NCBI GenBank assembly: GCA_947494035.1
Contig: CANLTN010000015.1
Span: 27,121 to 91,120, forward strand
Source of the DNA: Pseudovibrio sp947494035
GTDB taxonomy: Bacteria > Pseudomonadota > Alphaproteobacteria > Rhizobiales > Stappiaceae
Reading direction: 5' to 3'
Length of the DNA stretch: 64,000 nucleotides
Position 1 is the stretch's first letter. Every line of letters begins with the position of its first letter. Under the pieces are notes generated by a model. That model was not told where the DNA came from, searched no databases, and saw only the letters and a list, made by a program, of their open reading frames with translations. Of this stretch, positions 8,975 through 17,585 are shown piece by piece. The position numbers were made by a program, and so were the translations under genes.

Positions 8975-10392
8975 TGATACTCAGTGTCCTCTACAATGTC
9001 GCCCGTTCCGAAATATAGATAAGAGCACCAGCAGCATATCAGTGAGATCACGGCGGCAGTTCCAAACACAAGTTCGTAGCTCATTGTGAAGATGAAGATT
9101 GAACTGGATATGGACATGCCGACTGTTCCACCCAGCATCTGGCAGGTGATCATTACGCCGCTCGCTTGCCCCTTCTTTGCTGTCTGCACGGAGTCCAAAG
9201 CCGATTTCATAGCTGGCAGGAACAGCAGAGGCAGAGACGCGCCAAATGCCAGAAGTGCCGGAAACAGCAACCAATAGCTGTCTTTTGATATGAAGACTGT
9301 GATCCAAAGCAGTGAGCCGGACATGATCAACAGGCCCCACATATTTGGGACGCGCACCCCAAATCTATCGATACAGAATCCGCCCAGTCCTGCTGTCGCT
9401 ACGTTCATCGTAACAGCAGCCATCAGTGCCAAACCTGCAATGAAAGGGGCAAAGCCAAGGGTTTCCTGAAAATAAAGAGCTCCAAAAATGAACATGACGA
9501 TCTTGACGTACTGCGCCTGAAAAACCACGAAGGCCGCCGATGTAAAGGAAGGTGCCTCGAACAAGCCCACGTCGATCAGCGGTGCTCTTCTGCGCAGTTC
9601 ATTCCAAATGAACATTGCAAGGCCTCCTAACCCCAAAATAAAGGAGAGAATGACATCGCTTGATGTCCATCCCCAATCGGGTGCTTGCATGATGGCCAAA
9701 ACGAAAAAGAAAAGCCCGACAAGCAGGAAGGTGACGCCCATCCAGTCGAATGAGTCCTTCGAGATATCCTGATCCTGTCCGTAGGCAACTGGTCCTCTTA
9801 ATGGCGCAAACGCAATCACCAAGCAGACAACGACGACAAAGGGTGGGTTGATCCAGAAGATCCAGTGCCACGAGAAATAACTCGTGAGGTAACCGCTGAC
9901 CAATGGCCCAAGGGACATAAAAACGGTTGCAACCGAGCCGTAGATGCCAAGTGCGAATCCTCTGACTTTCGGTGGAAATATTCGTGAGATAACGACAACC
10001 GGGAGCGGAAACATGATTGCTGCGCCGATGCCCTGAACCACGCGGGCAGCAATGAGGAATTCTCCGGTGGGCGCAAAACCGCAGGCGAGTGATGCAAGGC
10101 CGAAGATGCTCATTCCCAAAATGATGAGATAGTTGATGTTTACCCAATCCGCCATCTTGCCGCCAAACGCGACCAGAGCTGCAAACATCAGAAGGTATGA
10201 GTTTACCACCCAATGGGACTGGGTGAGCGTCATCCCAAATTCCTGGGTGATCGTTGGCAGAGCCAGACTGACAACGGTTTCGTCAAGCAGTGCCAAACCG
10301 AGAATGAAACTCACTGCACTCAAGATCATCCACCTATGAACGGGTGATGGAAGAAGATCCTCATTTGTGGGATTTTGAGGCGGATGCGCCAT
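8968..10392 (-). CDS. MFS transporter, DHA2 (EmrB/QacA-like) family
   Basis: 474-residue inner-membrane protein with about 14 hydrophobic segments, the size and topology of the DHA2 drug:H+ antiporters. The first helix holds LDETVVSLALPTIT, the family form of motif D1. WVVNSYLLMFAALVAFGGKMADW corresponds to TM2/loop 2-3, and RVVQGIGAAIMFP to the TM4 region. The substrate cannot be read from sequence. No regulator is adjacent; the ggt gene upstream is separated by a terminator-like hairpin, so it is probably transcribed alone. Confidence 0.88.
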   Translation of the reverse strand: MAHPPQNPTNEDLLPSPVHRWMILSAVSFILGLALLDETVVSLALPTITQEFGMTLTQSHWVVNSYLLMFAALVAFGGKMADWVNINYLIILGMSIFGLASLACGFAPTGEFLIAARVVQGIGAAIMFPLPVVVISRIFPPKVRGFALGIYGSVATVFMSLGPLVSGYLTSYFSWHWIFWINPPFVVVVCLVIAFAPLRGPVAYGQDQDISKDSFDWMGVTFLLVGLFFFVLAIMQAPDWGWTSSDVILSFILGLGGLAMFIWNELRRRAPLIDVGLFEAPSFTSAAFVVFQAQYVKIVMFIFGALYFQETLGFAPFIAGLALMAAVTMNVATAGLGGFCIDRFGVRVPNMWGLLIMSGSLLWITVFISKDSYWLLFPALLAFGASLPLLFLPAMKSALDSVQTAKKGQASGVMITCQMLGGTVGMSISSSIFIFTMSYELVFGTAAVISLICCWCSYLYFGTGDIVEDTEYQG

Positions 10393-10513
10393 TGGATGCT
10401 AACTTCTCTTAGGCCAACGCGGTCACGTCAGCCGACTTCAAGAGGTTACAGCTATCACATGGTGAGGAAAGCGCTTAAGGGCGCGCTTTCGTATAGGCTT
10501 AAATTAGAGCAAA

Positions 10514-10547
10514 GGCTCAGGTGATAATTTTATAAAACACCCGAGCC
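10514..10547 (-). terminator. Probable terminator downstream of ggt
   Basis: On the minus strand, GGCTCGGGTG and CACCTGAGCC pair with one mismatch around an AT-rich loop, followed by TTTGCTCTAATTT. The position just after the ggt stop fits an intrinsic terminator. Confidence 0.55.
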
Positions 10548-10570
10548 TCAGCTATTGTTCTAGTCGGCGT

Positions 10571-12319
10571 TTATTCGCCCAATGCAACGCCTTCGCGGCG
10601 TGGGTCAACACCACCTTGCAGACCGTTATCGGTGATCACAATTCCATGAAGACCGGAGTTGAGATCGCGGATGTTGGTTTTGTACCCCATTGCTTCAAGC
10701 GCTGGCTGCAGTTGTTCCGCTGCGGTTCCTGCTTCAAGGTCATAGGTGCCAAAGCGGTTGACCAGATGCGGCATGTCGATGGCATCCTGAATGTTCATGC
10801 CCCAGTCCAGATTGGCAACCAGCGTTGACAATACATATCCGATGATGCGGCTACCACCGGGAGAACCAACAACAACAAATGGCTTGTCGTCCTGCATGAC
10901 AATTGTTGGTGCCATGGAAGAGCGTGGACGCTTGCCCGGTTCAACACGGTTGGCAATAGGCACACCATTGCTATGTGTACGGAAGGAGAAGTCCGTCAAC
11001 TCGTTGTTGAGCAGAAAGCCGTTAGTCATCAGGCGAGAGCCGAAGCCGTTTTCGATGGTGGTTGTCATGGAAACAGCATTGCCGTTCGCATCCACAATCG
11101 AGAAGTGGCTGGTGGATGGCAGCTCAATGCTTTCATCATCAGCCAGCAACATGGCGTGATCCCATGTTGGATTACCCGGCACGACCTGTTCTGCAGATAG
11201 GGCTTTGTCGGTGTCCAGAAGCTTTGCACGATCTTTCAGATAGGCCGGATCAACAAGGCCCTTAGTTGGCATTGGGACATAATCACTGTCAGCCATATAC
11301 CGACCACGATCGGCAAAGGCGAGACGGGATGCGTCGCCAATCAGGCGCCATGCATTCGGATCGCCAGCATCCATTGACGGCAGGTCATAGTTTTCCAACT
11401 GGCCAAGAGCCTGTCCCACGGTCAGAGCACCAGAAGATGGTGGGCCCATTCCACAGACCTCATAGACACGATATTGTGCACAAACCGCCGGACGCTCTTG
11501 GACATCGTAGTTTGCAAGGTCTTCTAGAGCCAGCTTACCGGGATTGCCCACAGCAGACTGAACGGTCTCAACGATGGACTGTGCAATGTCACCAGTATAG
11601 AACGCGTCAGCGCCATTTTGGGAGATTGCTGTCAATGTCGCCGCATATTCAGGGTTCTTGAGCAGGGCTCCGACTTGTAGTGGTGTACCGCCCGGCAGGA
11701 AGTAGTTCTTGGTTGCCTCAAAGCGAGAAAGGCGTTCGCTATCGTTAGTGATCAGAGTGTTCAGGCGCTCAGAGACTTCAAAGCCCTCTGTTGCCAGCTT
11801 GATGGCTGGTGCGACCAGATCTTCCCATGGCAGCGAGCCCAGCTTTGTGTGGGTATCATACAACAGCCTGACCGTACCGGGCGTTCCAACAGAAAGGCCG
11901 CCGACAACTGCATCATAGAAACGCAACGGCTCGCCATTTGCGTCCTGAAACAGTTCGGGCGTTGCAGCTTCAGGGGCGGTTTCACGGCCGTCAAACGTGG
12001 TCAGCTTGCCTGCTTCGGCGTCATAATACACGAGGAAGGCACCGCCGCCGATCCCGGAGGATTGAGGTTCAACCAACCCCAATACAAGCTGCACAGCAAC
12101 CATTGCATCAATGGCATTGCCGCCTGCTTTCAAAACATCAAAACCCGCTTGCGATGCATATGGGTTTGCGGCAACCACCATAAAGTCCTGTGTGGTTACC
12201 ATTTGCTTGTCGGAGACACCGCTTGCCATTTCCGGGGCGACACTGTCCGCAGCTTCCTGCGCCTGAACAGGCAAAGCAAGCCCCGCTGCCAACACTGCAG
12301 AGACCCATAGTTTTTTCAT
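10571..12319 (-). CDS. ggt: Gamma-glutamyltransferase (periplasmic)
   Basis: 582-residue Ntn-hydrolase precursor that cleaves gamma-glutamyl bonds of glutathione and related compounds. A signal peptide is clear (MKKLWVSAVLAAGLALPVQA). The autoprocessing and nucleophile Thr is T403 in PSTSHFSIVDANG; other family motifs are QSSGIGGGAFLVYY near 86 and GSPGGSRI near the C-terminus. GAGGAGGG lies upstream of the ATG. It follows the racemase gene by 35 bp, a gap occupied by a small hairpin, so the two are likely co-transcribed. Confidence 0.95.
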   Translation of the reverse strand: MKKLWVSAVLAAGLALPVQAQEAADSVAPEMASGVSDKQMVTTQDFMVVAANPYASQAGFDVLKAGGNAIDAMVAVQLVLGLVEPQSSGIGGGAFLVYYDAEAGKLTTFDGRETAPEAATPELFQDANGEPLRFYDAVVGGLSVGTPGTVRLLYDTHTKLGSLPWEDLVAPAIKLATEGFEVSERLNTLITNDSERLSRFEATKNYFLPGGTPLQVGALLKNPEYAATLTAISQNGADAFYTGDIAQSIVETVQSAVGNPGKLALEDLANYDVQERPAVCAQYRVYEVCGMGPPSSGALTVGQALGQLENYDLPSMDAGDPNAWRLIGDASRLAFADRGRYMADSDYVPMPTKGLVDPAYLKDRAKLLDTDKALSAEQVVPGNPTWDHAMLLADDESIELPSTSHFSIVDANGNAVSMTTTIENGFGSRLMTNGFLLNNELTDFSFRTHSNGVPIANRVEPGKRPRSSMAPTIVMQDDKPFVVVGSPGGSRIIGYVLSTLVANLDWGMNIQDAIDMPHLVNRFGTYDLEAGTAAEQLQPALEAMGYKTNIRDLNSGLHGIVITDNGLQGGVDPRREGVALGE

Positions 12320-12334
12320 TATTTTCCCTCCTCA

Positions 12335-12352
12335 AGCGGGCAAATGCCCGCT
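12335..12352 (-). other. Intercistronic hairpin between racemase gene and ggt
   Basis: Perfect stem AGCGGGC/GCCCGCT with a 4-base loop, directly after the racemase stop and directly before the ggt ribosome site. It has no T-run, so it is more likely an RNA-processing or stability hairpin, or a translational attenuator, than a terminator. Confidence 0.5.
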
Positions 12353-12354
12353 AA

Positions 12355-13074
12355 TTAAACAAGTTCTTCAAACTCAATTTTCTTCTTTACTGCAAAATCC
12401 AAAATTCCACGCACGTGTTCTGCGGTGCTATCAAAGACAGGGGCTGAAATATCCTCCTGCCCCACCAGCAGTCCGAGCTCTGTCGAAGCCAGAATGACAC
12501 TATCTGCCCCCTGATCCTGTGCTTTTCTGACAACCTGCAGGAGTGCGCGGCGAGAATCTTCATTGATTTGCCCGCGACACAATTCATTGTAAGCAATATC
12601 ATGGACGACGGCCTGACCTCCACGGTCCGGGATCATCGGCGAAAGCCCATAGTCTTCCTGCAGCCGTTTGATATAAAAACCCTGTTCCATGATGTAACGC
12701 GTTGCGAGCAAAAGCGGTTTGCTGCGCTTGGCCTGCTGAACGGCATTTGCCGTTGTGTCAGCTATGTGAATGAATGGGATTTTCACGCCGTCCTGAATGC
12801 AGGAGGCAACCATGTGCATTGTGTTGGAACAGACCACGATGCAGTCGGCACCGGCACTTTCCAGCTTCCGGGCGGCCTGCTTCAGAACACGGGCAGCTTC
12901 CTCCCACTCACCGCGTGCGATAAGCAGCTCGATCCGAGAGAAGTTGAAAGACCACAATATGAGCTCAGCGGAGTGTAGTCCGCCGAGCCGCACACGTGAC
13001 TGCTGATTAAGCAGTCTGTAATAGGTGGCAGTGCTCTCCCAGCTCATTCCCCCTAATAAGCCAATTGTTTTCAT
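12355..13074 (-). CDS. Aspartate/glutamate racemase family protein
   Basis: 239 residues, family of cofactor-independent amino acid racemases (YgeA/RacX-like). I choose the ATG at 13074 (MKTIGLLGGMSWESTATYY) because GAGGAAA sits just upstream; the frame opens 21 bp earlier. The family N-terminal GLLGGMSWEST and the first catalytic region VVCSNTMHMV are clear. The second catalytic region, normally GCTE, reads ILASTELGLL, so the expected Cys is Ser. Either the protein has altered chemistry or a weak racemase activity; it could also be a broad-specificity enzyme. Its neighbour ggt releases glutamate, which makes glutamate a reasonable substrate guess. Confidence 0.85.
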   Translation of the reverse strand: MKTIGLLGGMSWESTATYYRLLNQQSRVRLGGLHSAELILWSFNFSRIELLIARGEWEEAARVLKQAARKLESAGADCIVVCSNTMHMVASCIQDGVKIPFIHIADTTANAVQQAKRSKPLLLATRYIMEQGFYIKRLQEDYGLSPMIPDRGGQAVVHDIAYNELCRGQINEDSRRALLQVVRKAQDQGADSVILASTELGLLVGQEDISAPVFDSTAEHVRGILDFAVKKKIEFEELV

Positions 13075-13174
13075 AGTTTCCTCAACGTAGGACACTCATT
13101 ATTGGAACTATGTTGGCAAATTGTACAGGGTTAGAGAAGGGGGTTTTTTGTGCACTGAGGCCAAAAGCCTAGAA

Positions 13175-13513
13175 TCAAGGCACTCTACAGGTGATATCTT
13201 CACCGGCCTGAGCTTCACAGCAGGTCCATTCAGTGTAATCATCCAGACATGCCTCGCCCCCTATAGAGCGACGGTTGCAAAGTTTATTCGTCTGGAAGGT
13301 ATAGCGATCATCTCGCGCTATATCAGTAAAACGATAAATCTGGCCATTGGGAGCGTCCGGTCCGATTGTGACCTGAACTTCGCAAACTTTCATACCATTC
13401 CCTTCCAGAGTGATTGAGGTCGCATTGGCTTTCTCACCTAGTGCCAACACAAGGAAAAGAGCCGAAAATACGAAGAAAGCAAACCAGAGGGGACGCTTCA
13501 AACAGAGGGCCAT
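13175..13513 (-). CDS. Small exported Cys-rich protein, unknown function
   Basis: I do not recognise this family. From the ATG at 13513 (AAAGGTAAAG upstream) it is 112 residues; the frame opens 48 bp further up. Residues 1-31 form a signal peptide (FAFFVFSALFLVLALGEKANA). The mature part of about 80 residues has six cysteines, including a WTCC pair near the end, consistent with three disulfides in the periplasm or outside. Downstream genes are the racemase and ggt, but about 100 bp separates them, so co-transcription is unproven. Confidence 0.6.
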   Translation of the reverse strand: MALCLKRPLWFAFFVFSALFLVLALGEKANATSITLEGNGMKVCEVQVTIGPDAPNGQIYRFTDIARDDRYTFQTNKLCNRRSIGGEACLDDYTEWTCCEAQAGEDITCRVP

Positions 13514-13661
13514 TGTCTTTACCTTTAGCTTTTGTTTTATTAAAATCGAATTTGACTTCACTATCCAATTTCAAAATCAATGTAGCTGGCCCGAGTAAAC
13601 TTTGGCCCTAAAGGGAACGGCGTATTTTTATAAGATTAAGCTGAAGCAGCTCATGATTAAT

Positions 13662-14225
13662 CTACTTCCACTTGGTCATGCTCAAGCCCGGATCAATTCC
13701 CAGTGTATTAATGCCACGGGCCGCTATTTCTTTAATCAGATCCTCCTTGCTTTGCATTTCTGCATAAAATGGAGGCACTGGCGGCGTTATGATTCCTCCC
13801 ATCCGCGTTACTTTGAGCATGGCCTCCAGATGGCCTTCGTGAAGTGGCGTTTCGCGCGGAACGAGCACAAGTTTACGGCGCTCCTTAATAATAACGTCAG
13901 CAGCGCGCGTGAGCAGGTTATCAGAGAACGAATAGGCGACACCTGAAAGGGTTCGTATGGAGCATGGTGTGATGATCATGCCATCTGTGTGAAACGAACC
14001 GCTGGCGATTGCCGCTGTCATTTCATCTGGCCCATAGGTGACGGAGGCCAAATCTTTCAGCTGCTCAATGCCGTTCTCTCCGAGCTCATGTTGAACAGGG
14101 GCAACCGCCCCTTTTGAATGCACAAAATGCGTTTCAATACCCAACGCCTTCAGTATCTCAAGCGTTTTCAGCGCAAGCTGCCCACCCGATGCTCCTGATA
14201 CTCCAACAATGATGCGCTTTGTCAT
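13662..14225 (-). CDS. ubiX: Flavin prenyltransferase UbiX
   Basis: 187-residue enzyme making prenylated FMN, the cofactor of UbiD decarboxylases. The N-terminus MTKRIIVGVSGASGGQLALK holds the family GxSGASG FMN-binding motif. PCSIRTLSGVAYSFSDNLLTR and LVLVPRETPLHEGHLEAM are the other hallmarks. The start lies 5 bp after the ubiD stop, so cofactor maker and user form one unit. Confidence 0.95.
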   Translation of the reverse strand: MTKRIIVGVSGASGGQLALKTLEILKALGIETHFVHSKGAVAPVQHELGENGIEQLKDLASVTYGPDEMTAAIASGSFHTDGMIITPCSIRTLSGVAYSFSDNLLTRAADVIIKERRKLVLVPRETPLHEGHLEAMLKVTRMGGIITPPVPPFYAEMQSKEDLIKEIAARGINTLGIDPGLSMTKWK

Positions 14226-14230
14226 ACAGC

Positions 14231-15799
14231 CTACTCACTTCCCTCAGTCGATTTCTTCGGTTCGGGAGCGCTAGTAACATCCTTTGGGTGGTCCTGACCC
14301 TGTTTTTTTGGGAGCCCACCGGGGAAAAGTTCGTCCCAACGATCTTCCACTTGTTTGGTCATTTCTTCGGGCATACGCATGACTTCCGGCCAGTCGGTGC
14401 GTGTTTCAGACCCGATTTTTGTGGTGGCGTCGATGCCCAGTTTGCCGCCTAGTCCTTCCATGCCGGACGCGAAGTCAAGCGTATCAACTGGTGTGCGATC
14501 CAGAACAACGAGATCACGGGACGGGTCCATACGCGTTGCAACAGCCCACATCACATCGCTCCAGCTTCTGCAGTCGATGTCTTCATCAACGGTGATGATC
14601 AACTTGGTCATGGTGAATTGGGGCAACAACGACCACATGCCCATCATCACGCGGCGGGCCTGACCAGGGTAGCTCTTTTTGATCTTCAGAACCGCAATCC
14701 GGTAGGAGCATGCCTCTGGCGGTAGCCACAGATCGACGACCTCCGGGATTTGCTGCTTCAGGAGCGGCAGGAAAACATCGTTCATGGTTTCGGACAGGAC
14801 TGCTGGTTCGTCTGGCGCTCTGCCGGTGAAGGTGCTCATGTAGACTGGGTCCTTACGGGCACGGATACCCGATACTTTGAAGACTGGGAACTGGTCTGGG
14901 TCGTTGTAATAGCCGGTGTGATCGCCAAACGGGCCTTCTTCTGCGGTTTCTGTTGGCTCTGCGAAGCCCTCCAGAACGATCTCCGAAGAGGCTGGCACAT
15001 GCAGGTCGATGTGTTTGCAGGGGACCAGCTCAGGCCGACCTCCTGACAGGACGCCGGCAATCATCAGTTCGCTAACATCGGAGGGCGTTGGGATGACGGC
15101 GGACAGGGTTGTTGCAGGGTCCGCACCAATGACAACAGCCACTGGCATACGCTCCCCACGGGCCTGCCAGAGGCGGTGATGGGCGGCTCCGCCGCGCATG
15201 GCCAGCCAGCGCAGGATCGCCTTGTCTTTGCCGATGACCTGAGCACGGTAAATGCCGAGGTTGTACTGGGAGGGATCATCTTTTCCCGGTGGGCGAGTGA
15301 TGACGATGCCCCATGTGATTAAGGGACCGGCATCGTTTGGCCAGCACATCTGGACCGGAAGCTGTTCCAGATCAACGGGCATATCTATCAGGGAGGAGGA
15401 CCGCAGGCGTTTGGGGCGTGCTACCCAAGCCGCCTTGGCGACGGGCAAGGCATCAATAAAGCCTTTCAGGCCCTTTGGTGGCTGCGGAGAGCGAAGATAG
15501 GCAAGCAGTTCTCCCAAGGCTGGAAGCTCATCAGGTGCGCAGCCAAGCCCAAGAGCCACACGTTCGCGGGTTCCAAATACGTTTGTGACGAGCGGCATGC
15601 TGCTGCGTGTGCCTGAGCAAGTGATGGCATTATCGAATTGCAGAACCGGACCGCCCTGCTCTATCACCTGACGGTGGATTTCTGTTGCTTCAAACTGAGC
15701 AGAAACTGGCGCCTTTACTCTCACGAGCTCTTGCTGAGCATCCAAAACATTGAGGAAGCCAGAGAGTGTCTCAAACTTCTTTTCCGTACGCCAATACAT
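14231..15799 (-). CDS. ubiD: 3-octaprenyl-4-hydroxybenzoate decarboxylase UbiD
   Basis: prFMN-dependent decarboxylase of ubiquinone synthesis, 522 aa. Visible features are FGTRERVALGLG, the metal/prFMN-binding region NLGIYRAQVIGKDKAILRW (residues about 180-198), and an EGPFGDHTGYY segment carrying the catalytic Glu region. The C-terminal about 25 residues are charged and probably disordered. A GGATATGGA stretch precedes the ATG. Divergent from ubiT with an FNR-type site between, so both transcription units could respond to oxygen. Confidence 0.95.
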   Translation of the reverse strand: MYWRTEKKFETLSGFLNVLDAQQELVRVKAPVSAQFEATEIHRQVIEQGGPVLQFDNAITCSGTRSSMPLVTNVFGTRERVALGLGCAPDELPALGELLAYLRSPQPPKGLKGFIDALPVAKAAWVARPKRLRSSSLIDMPVDLEQLPVQMCWPNDAGPLITWGIVITRPPGKDDPSQYNLGIYRAQVIGKDKAILRWLAMRGGAAHHRLWQARGERMPVAVVIGADPATTLSAVIPTPSDVSELMIAGVLSGGRPELVPCKHIDLHVPASSEIVLEGFAEPTETAEEGPFGDHTGYYNDPDQFPVFKVSGIRARKDPVYMSTFTGRAPDEPAVLSETMNDVFLPLLKQQIPEVVDLWLPPEACSYRIAVLKIKKSYPGQARRVMMGMWSLLPQFTMTKLIITVDEDIDCRSWSDVMWAVATRMDPSRDLVVLDRTPVDTLDFASGMEGLGGKLGIDATTKIGSETRTDWPEVMRMPEEMTKQVEDRWDELFPGGLPKKQGQDHPKDVTSAPEPKKSTEGSE

Positions 15800-15879
15800 T
15801 CCATATCCAGATTACTGGGCAAACTTGGGATCGGTTCGCCGGGTTAACACACATTTGAAGGGTGTTGTCGCTCTGGTCC

Positions 15880-15893
15880 TTGACCTCCATCAA
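15880..15893. promoter_or_regulatory. FNR/FnrL-type binding site in the ubiD-ubiT intergenic region
   Basis: The sequence is TTGACctccATCAA, nine of ten conserved bases of the FNR consensus TTGAT-N4-ATCAA. It lies about 60 bp before the ubiT ATG and about 80 bp before the ubiD ATG on the other strand. UbiT, UbiU and UbiV are needed for O2-independent ubiquinone synthesis, so oxygen control fits. Binding itself is inferred. Confidence 0.75.
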
Positions 15894-15948
15894 TGATGAG
15901 TTCCGCTAGGCTTAATAGGAGAGGATACTGATCAGTGGAGATTAAAGT

Positions 15949-16485
15949 ATGTTCTTTAAACCGGACCGAGGCCTGTTTCCTCCTGCCCTGCAAAAAGCTC
16001 TCGGCATATTGCCGGTTCCTCCGCTTGGCTTTGCTCTGACCCGTGCTGTGCGTCGGCTTGCGCGGACCCGGCCAGACTTGTTTGACCGTCTGGACACCTA
16101 CAAACGCACGCATTTCATTATCGACCCGGTGGACATCGCACATGTCTTCCGCCTGATCCCGAATGGGGAGCATGCAACTGTGGAATTGTTCAAGCGGAAA
16201 GATGCACCGGAAGGTGCTGCGCGCATTTCCGGACCGCTTATTGTTCTGCTTGGGCTGGTGGATGGCACCTATGACGGTGATGCGGTGTTCTTTACGCGCG
16301 ATCTGGTGATCGAAGGCGATACGGATGCTGTACTTGCCCTTCGCAACACGATGGAAGAAGCCGACCTCTCACCTGCTGAGTTTCTGGGCTTCAATGGTCG
16401 CCCACGCGAGGTCGTGGATGGAGCAACCAACAAGACATTAGGTCATTTGCGCCGACTACTCGACGCACCAACTGCCACTTCCTGA
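15949..16485 (+). CDS. ubiT: UbiT: SCP2-domain lipid-binding factor for anaerobic ubiquinone synthesis
   Basis: 178-residue SCP2-like protein. The N-terminal part contains a hydrophobic stretch (PPLGFALTRAVRRLAR), then a beta-rich SCP2 domain with HVFRLIPNGEHATVELFK and SGPLIVLLGLVDGTYDGDAVFFTRDL, whose DG-rich turn is typical of UbiT. It is thought to deliver prenylated intermediates to UbiU-UbiV. A TAGGAGAGG stretch lies about 30 bp before the ATG, so the start could need revision. First gene of ubiTUV. Confidence 0.92.
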   Translation: MFFKPDRGLFPPALQKALGILPVPPLGFALTRAVRRLARTRPDLFDRLDTYKRTHFIIDPVDIAHVFRLIPNGEHATVELFKRKDAPEGAARISGPLIVLLGLVDGTYDGDAVFFTRDLVIEGDTDAVLALRNTMEEADLSPAEFLGFNGRPREVVDGATNKTLGHLRRLLDAPTATS

Positions 16486-16556
16486 TTACCGCTGCAGGGT
16501 AATAGCTCCCTGCGCGAACCAAGTGGTTCTCTCTGTTATTTTCTGGAAGGTGTTTT

Positions 16557-17576
16557 ATGCTTGGACAGCGCAACGATAACAATCCGTCGCTGGAACTTGT
16601 TTGCCCAGCCGGTACACCAGCTGCTCTAAAAGCCGCCGCAGAAGCGGGCGCTCACAGCATTTACTGCGGTCTGCGCAACGAAACCAACGCACGTAACTTC
16701 CCCGGCCTGAACTTCTCTGAAAAAGAGCTGAATGCCGGTGTTCGCCTTGCGCATAAGCACGGCTCGCACGTTCTTGTTGCTGTGAACACGTTTGCACGGG
16801 CTGGCGATACGCACATCTGGAAGCGGGCGGTGGATGCTGTTGTTCGCTCCGGTGCTGATGCGATCATTGCTGCAGACATTGCGGTGCTTGATTATGCAAA
16901 AGAGAAACATCCGGACCTGCGTTTGCACCTGTCTGTGCAAGCTGCAGCTGCGACACCTGAGTCCATCAGCTTTTATCAGGAGACCTTCGGCGTCCAGCGC
17001 GTGGTGTTGCCGCGTGTCATGTCCGTTGAGGAAATCGTCAAGCTCAATAAAGAGGTTACGGTTGAGACTGAAGTCTTCGTCTTTGGCGGTCTTTGTGTGA
17101 TGACTGAAGGGCGCTGCGCTCTGTCTTCTTATGCAACAGGCAAGTCTCCGAACCTGACTGGCGTCTGCTCGCCTCCCGGTGATGTTTCTTACGACGAAGA
17201 TGGGAGCAATCTGTATGCCCGTCTTGGTGGCTTTACGATTGATGGCTTTGGGGAAGGTGAAACTGCCGGATATCCGACGCTTTGTAAGGGACGCTTTAAG
17301 GCAGAAGGCGAAACCTCCTACCTGTTTGAAGACCCTGTCAGCCTGAACGCTGCAAGCTTGTTGCCGCGCCTCCAAAAAGCAGGCGTCACCGCCGTTAAGA
17401 TTGAAGGTCGCCAACGCGGCAAAGCCTACATTTCGCAGGTCGTGAAAGCCTTCCGCGCTGCTGTTGATGCCATGGATGCAGGCGGCAACGCAGAAGAAGA
17501 AGTTTCGGCCATGTTGAGCGCGATGATCGAAGGTGGGCGTGAAACCACCGGCGCTTATAAAAAGATCTGGAGATAA
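16557..17576 (+). CDS. ubiU: UbiU: O2-independent ubiquinone hydroxylation protein (U32 family)
   Basis: 339-residue U32-family protein. It begins LELVCPAGTPAALKAAAEAG, and the four cysteines expected to hold a [4Fe-4S] cluster are visible in LCVMTEGRCALSS, TGVCSPPGD and PTLCKGRF. With UbiV it hydroxylates the quinone ring using prephenate instead of O2 as oxygen donor. GGAAGG precedes the ATG. It is followed by ubiV after 9 bp. Confidence 0.95.
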   Translation: MLGQRNDNNPSLELVCPAGTPAALKAAAEAGAHSIYCGLRNETNARNFPGLNFSEKELNAGVRLAHKHGSHVLVAVNTFARAGDTHIWKRAVDAVVRSGADAIIAADIAVLDYAKEKHPDLRLHLSVQAAAATPESISFYQETFGVQRVVLPRVMSVEEIVKLNKEVTVETEVFVFGGLCVMTEGRCALSSYATGKSPNLTGVCSPPGDVSYDEDGSNLYARLGGFTIDGFGEGETAGYPTLCKGRFKAEGETSYLFEDPVSLNAASLLPRLQKAGVTAVKIEGRQRGKAYISQVVKAFRAAVDAMDAGGNAEEEVSAMLSAMIEGGRETTGAYKKIWR

Positions 17577-17585
17577 GGACCAATC

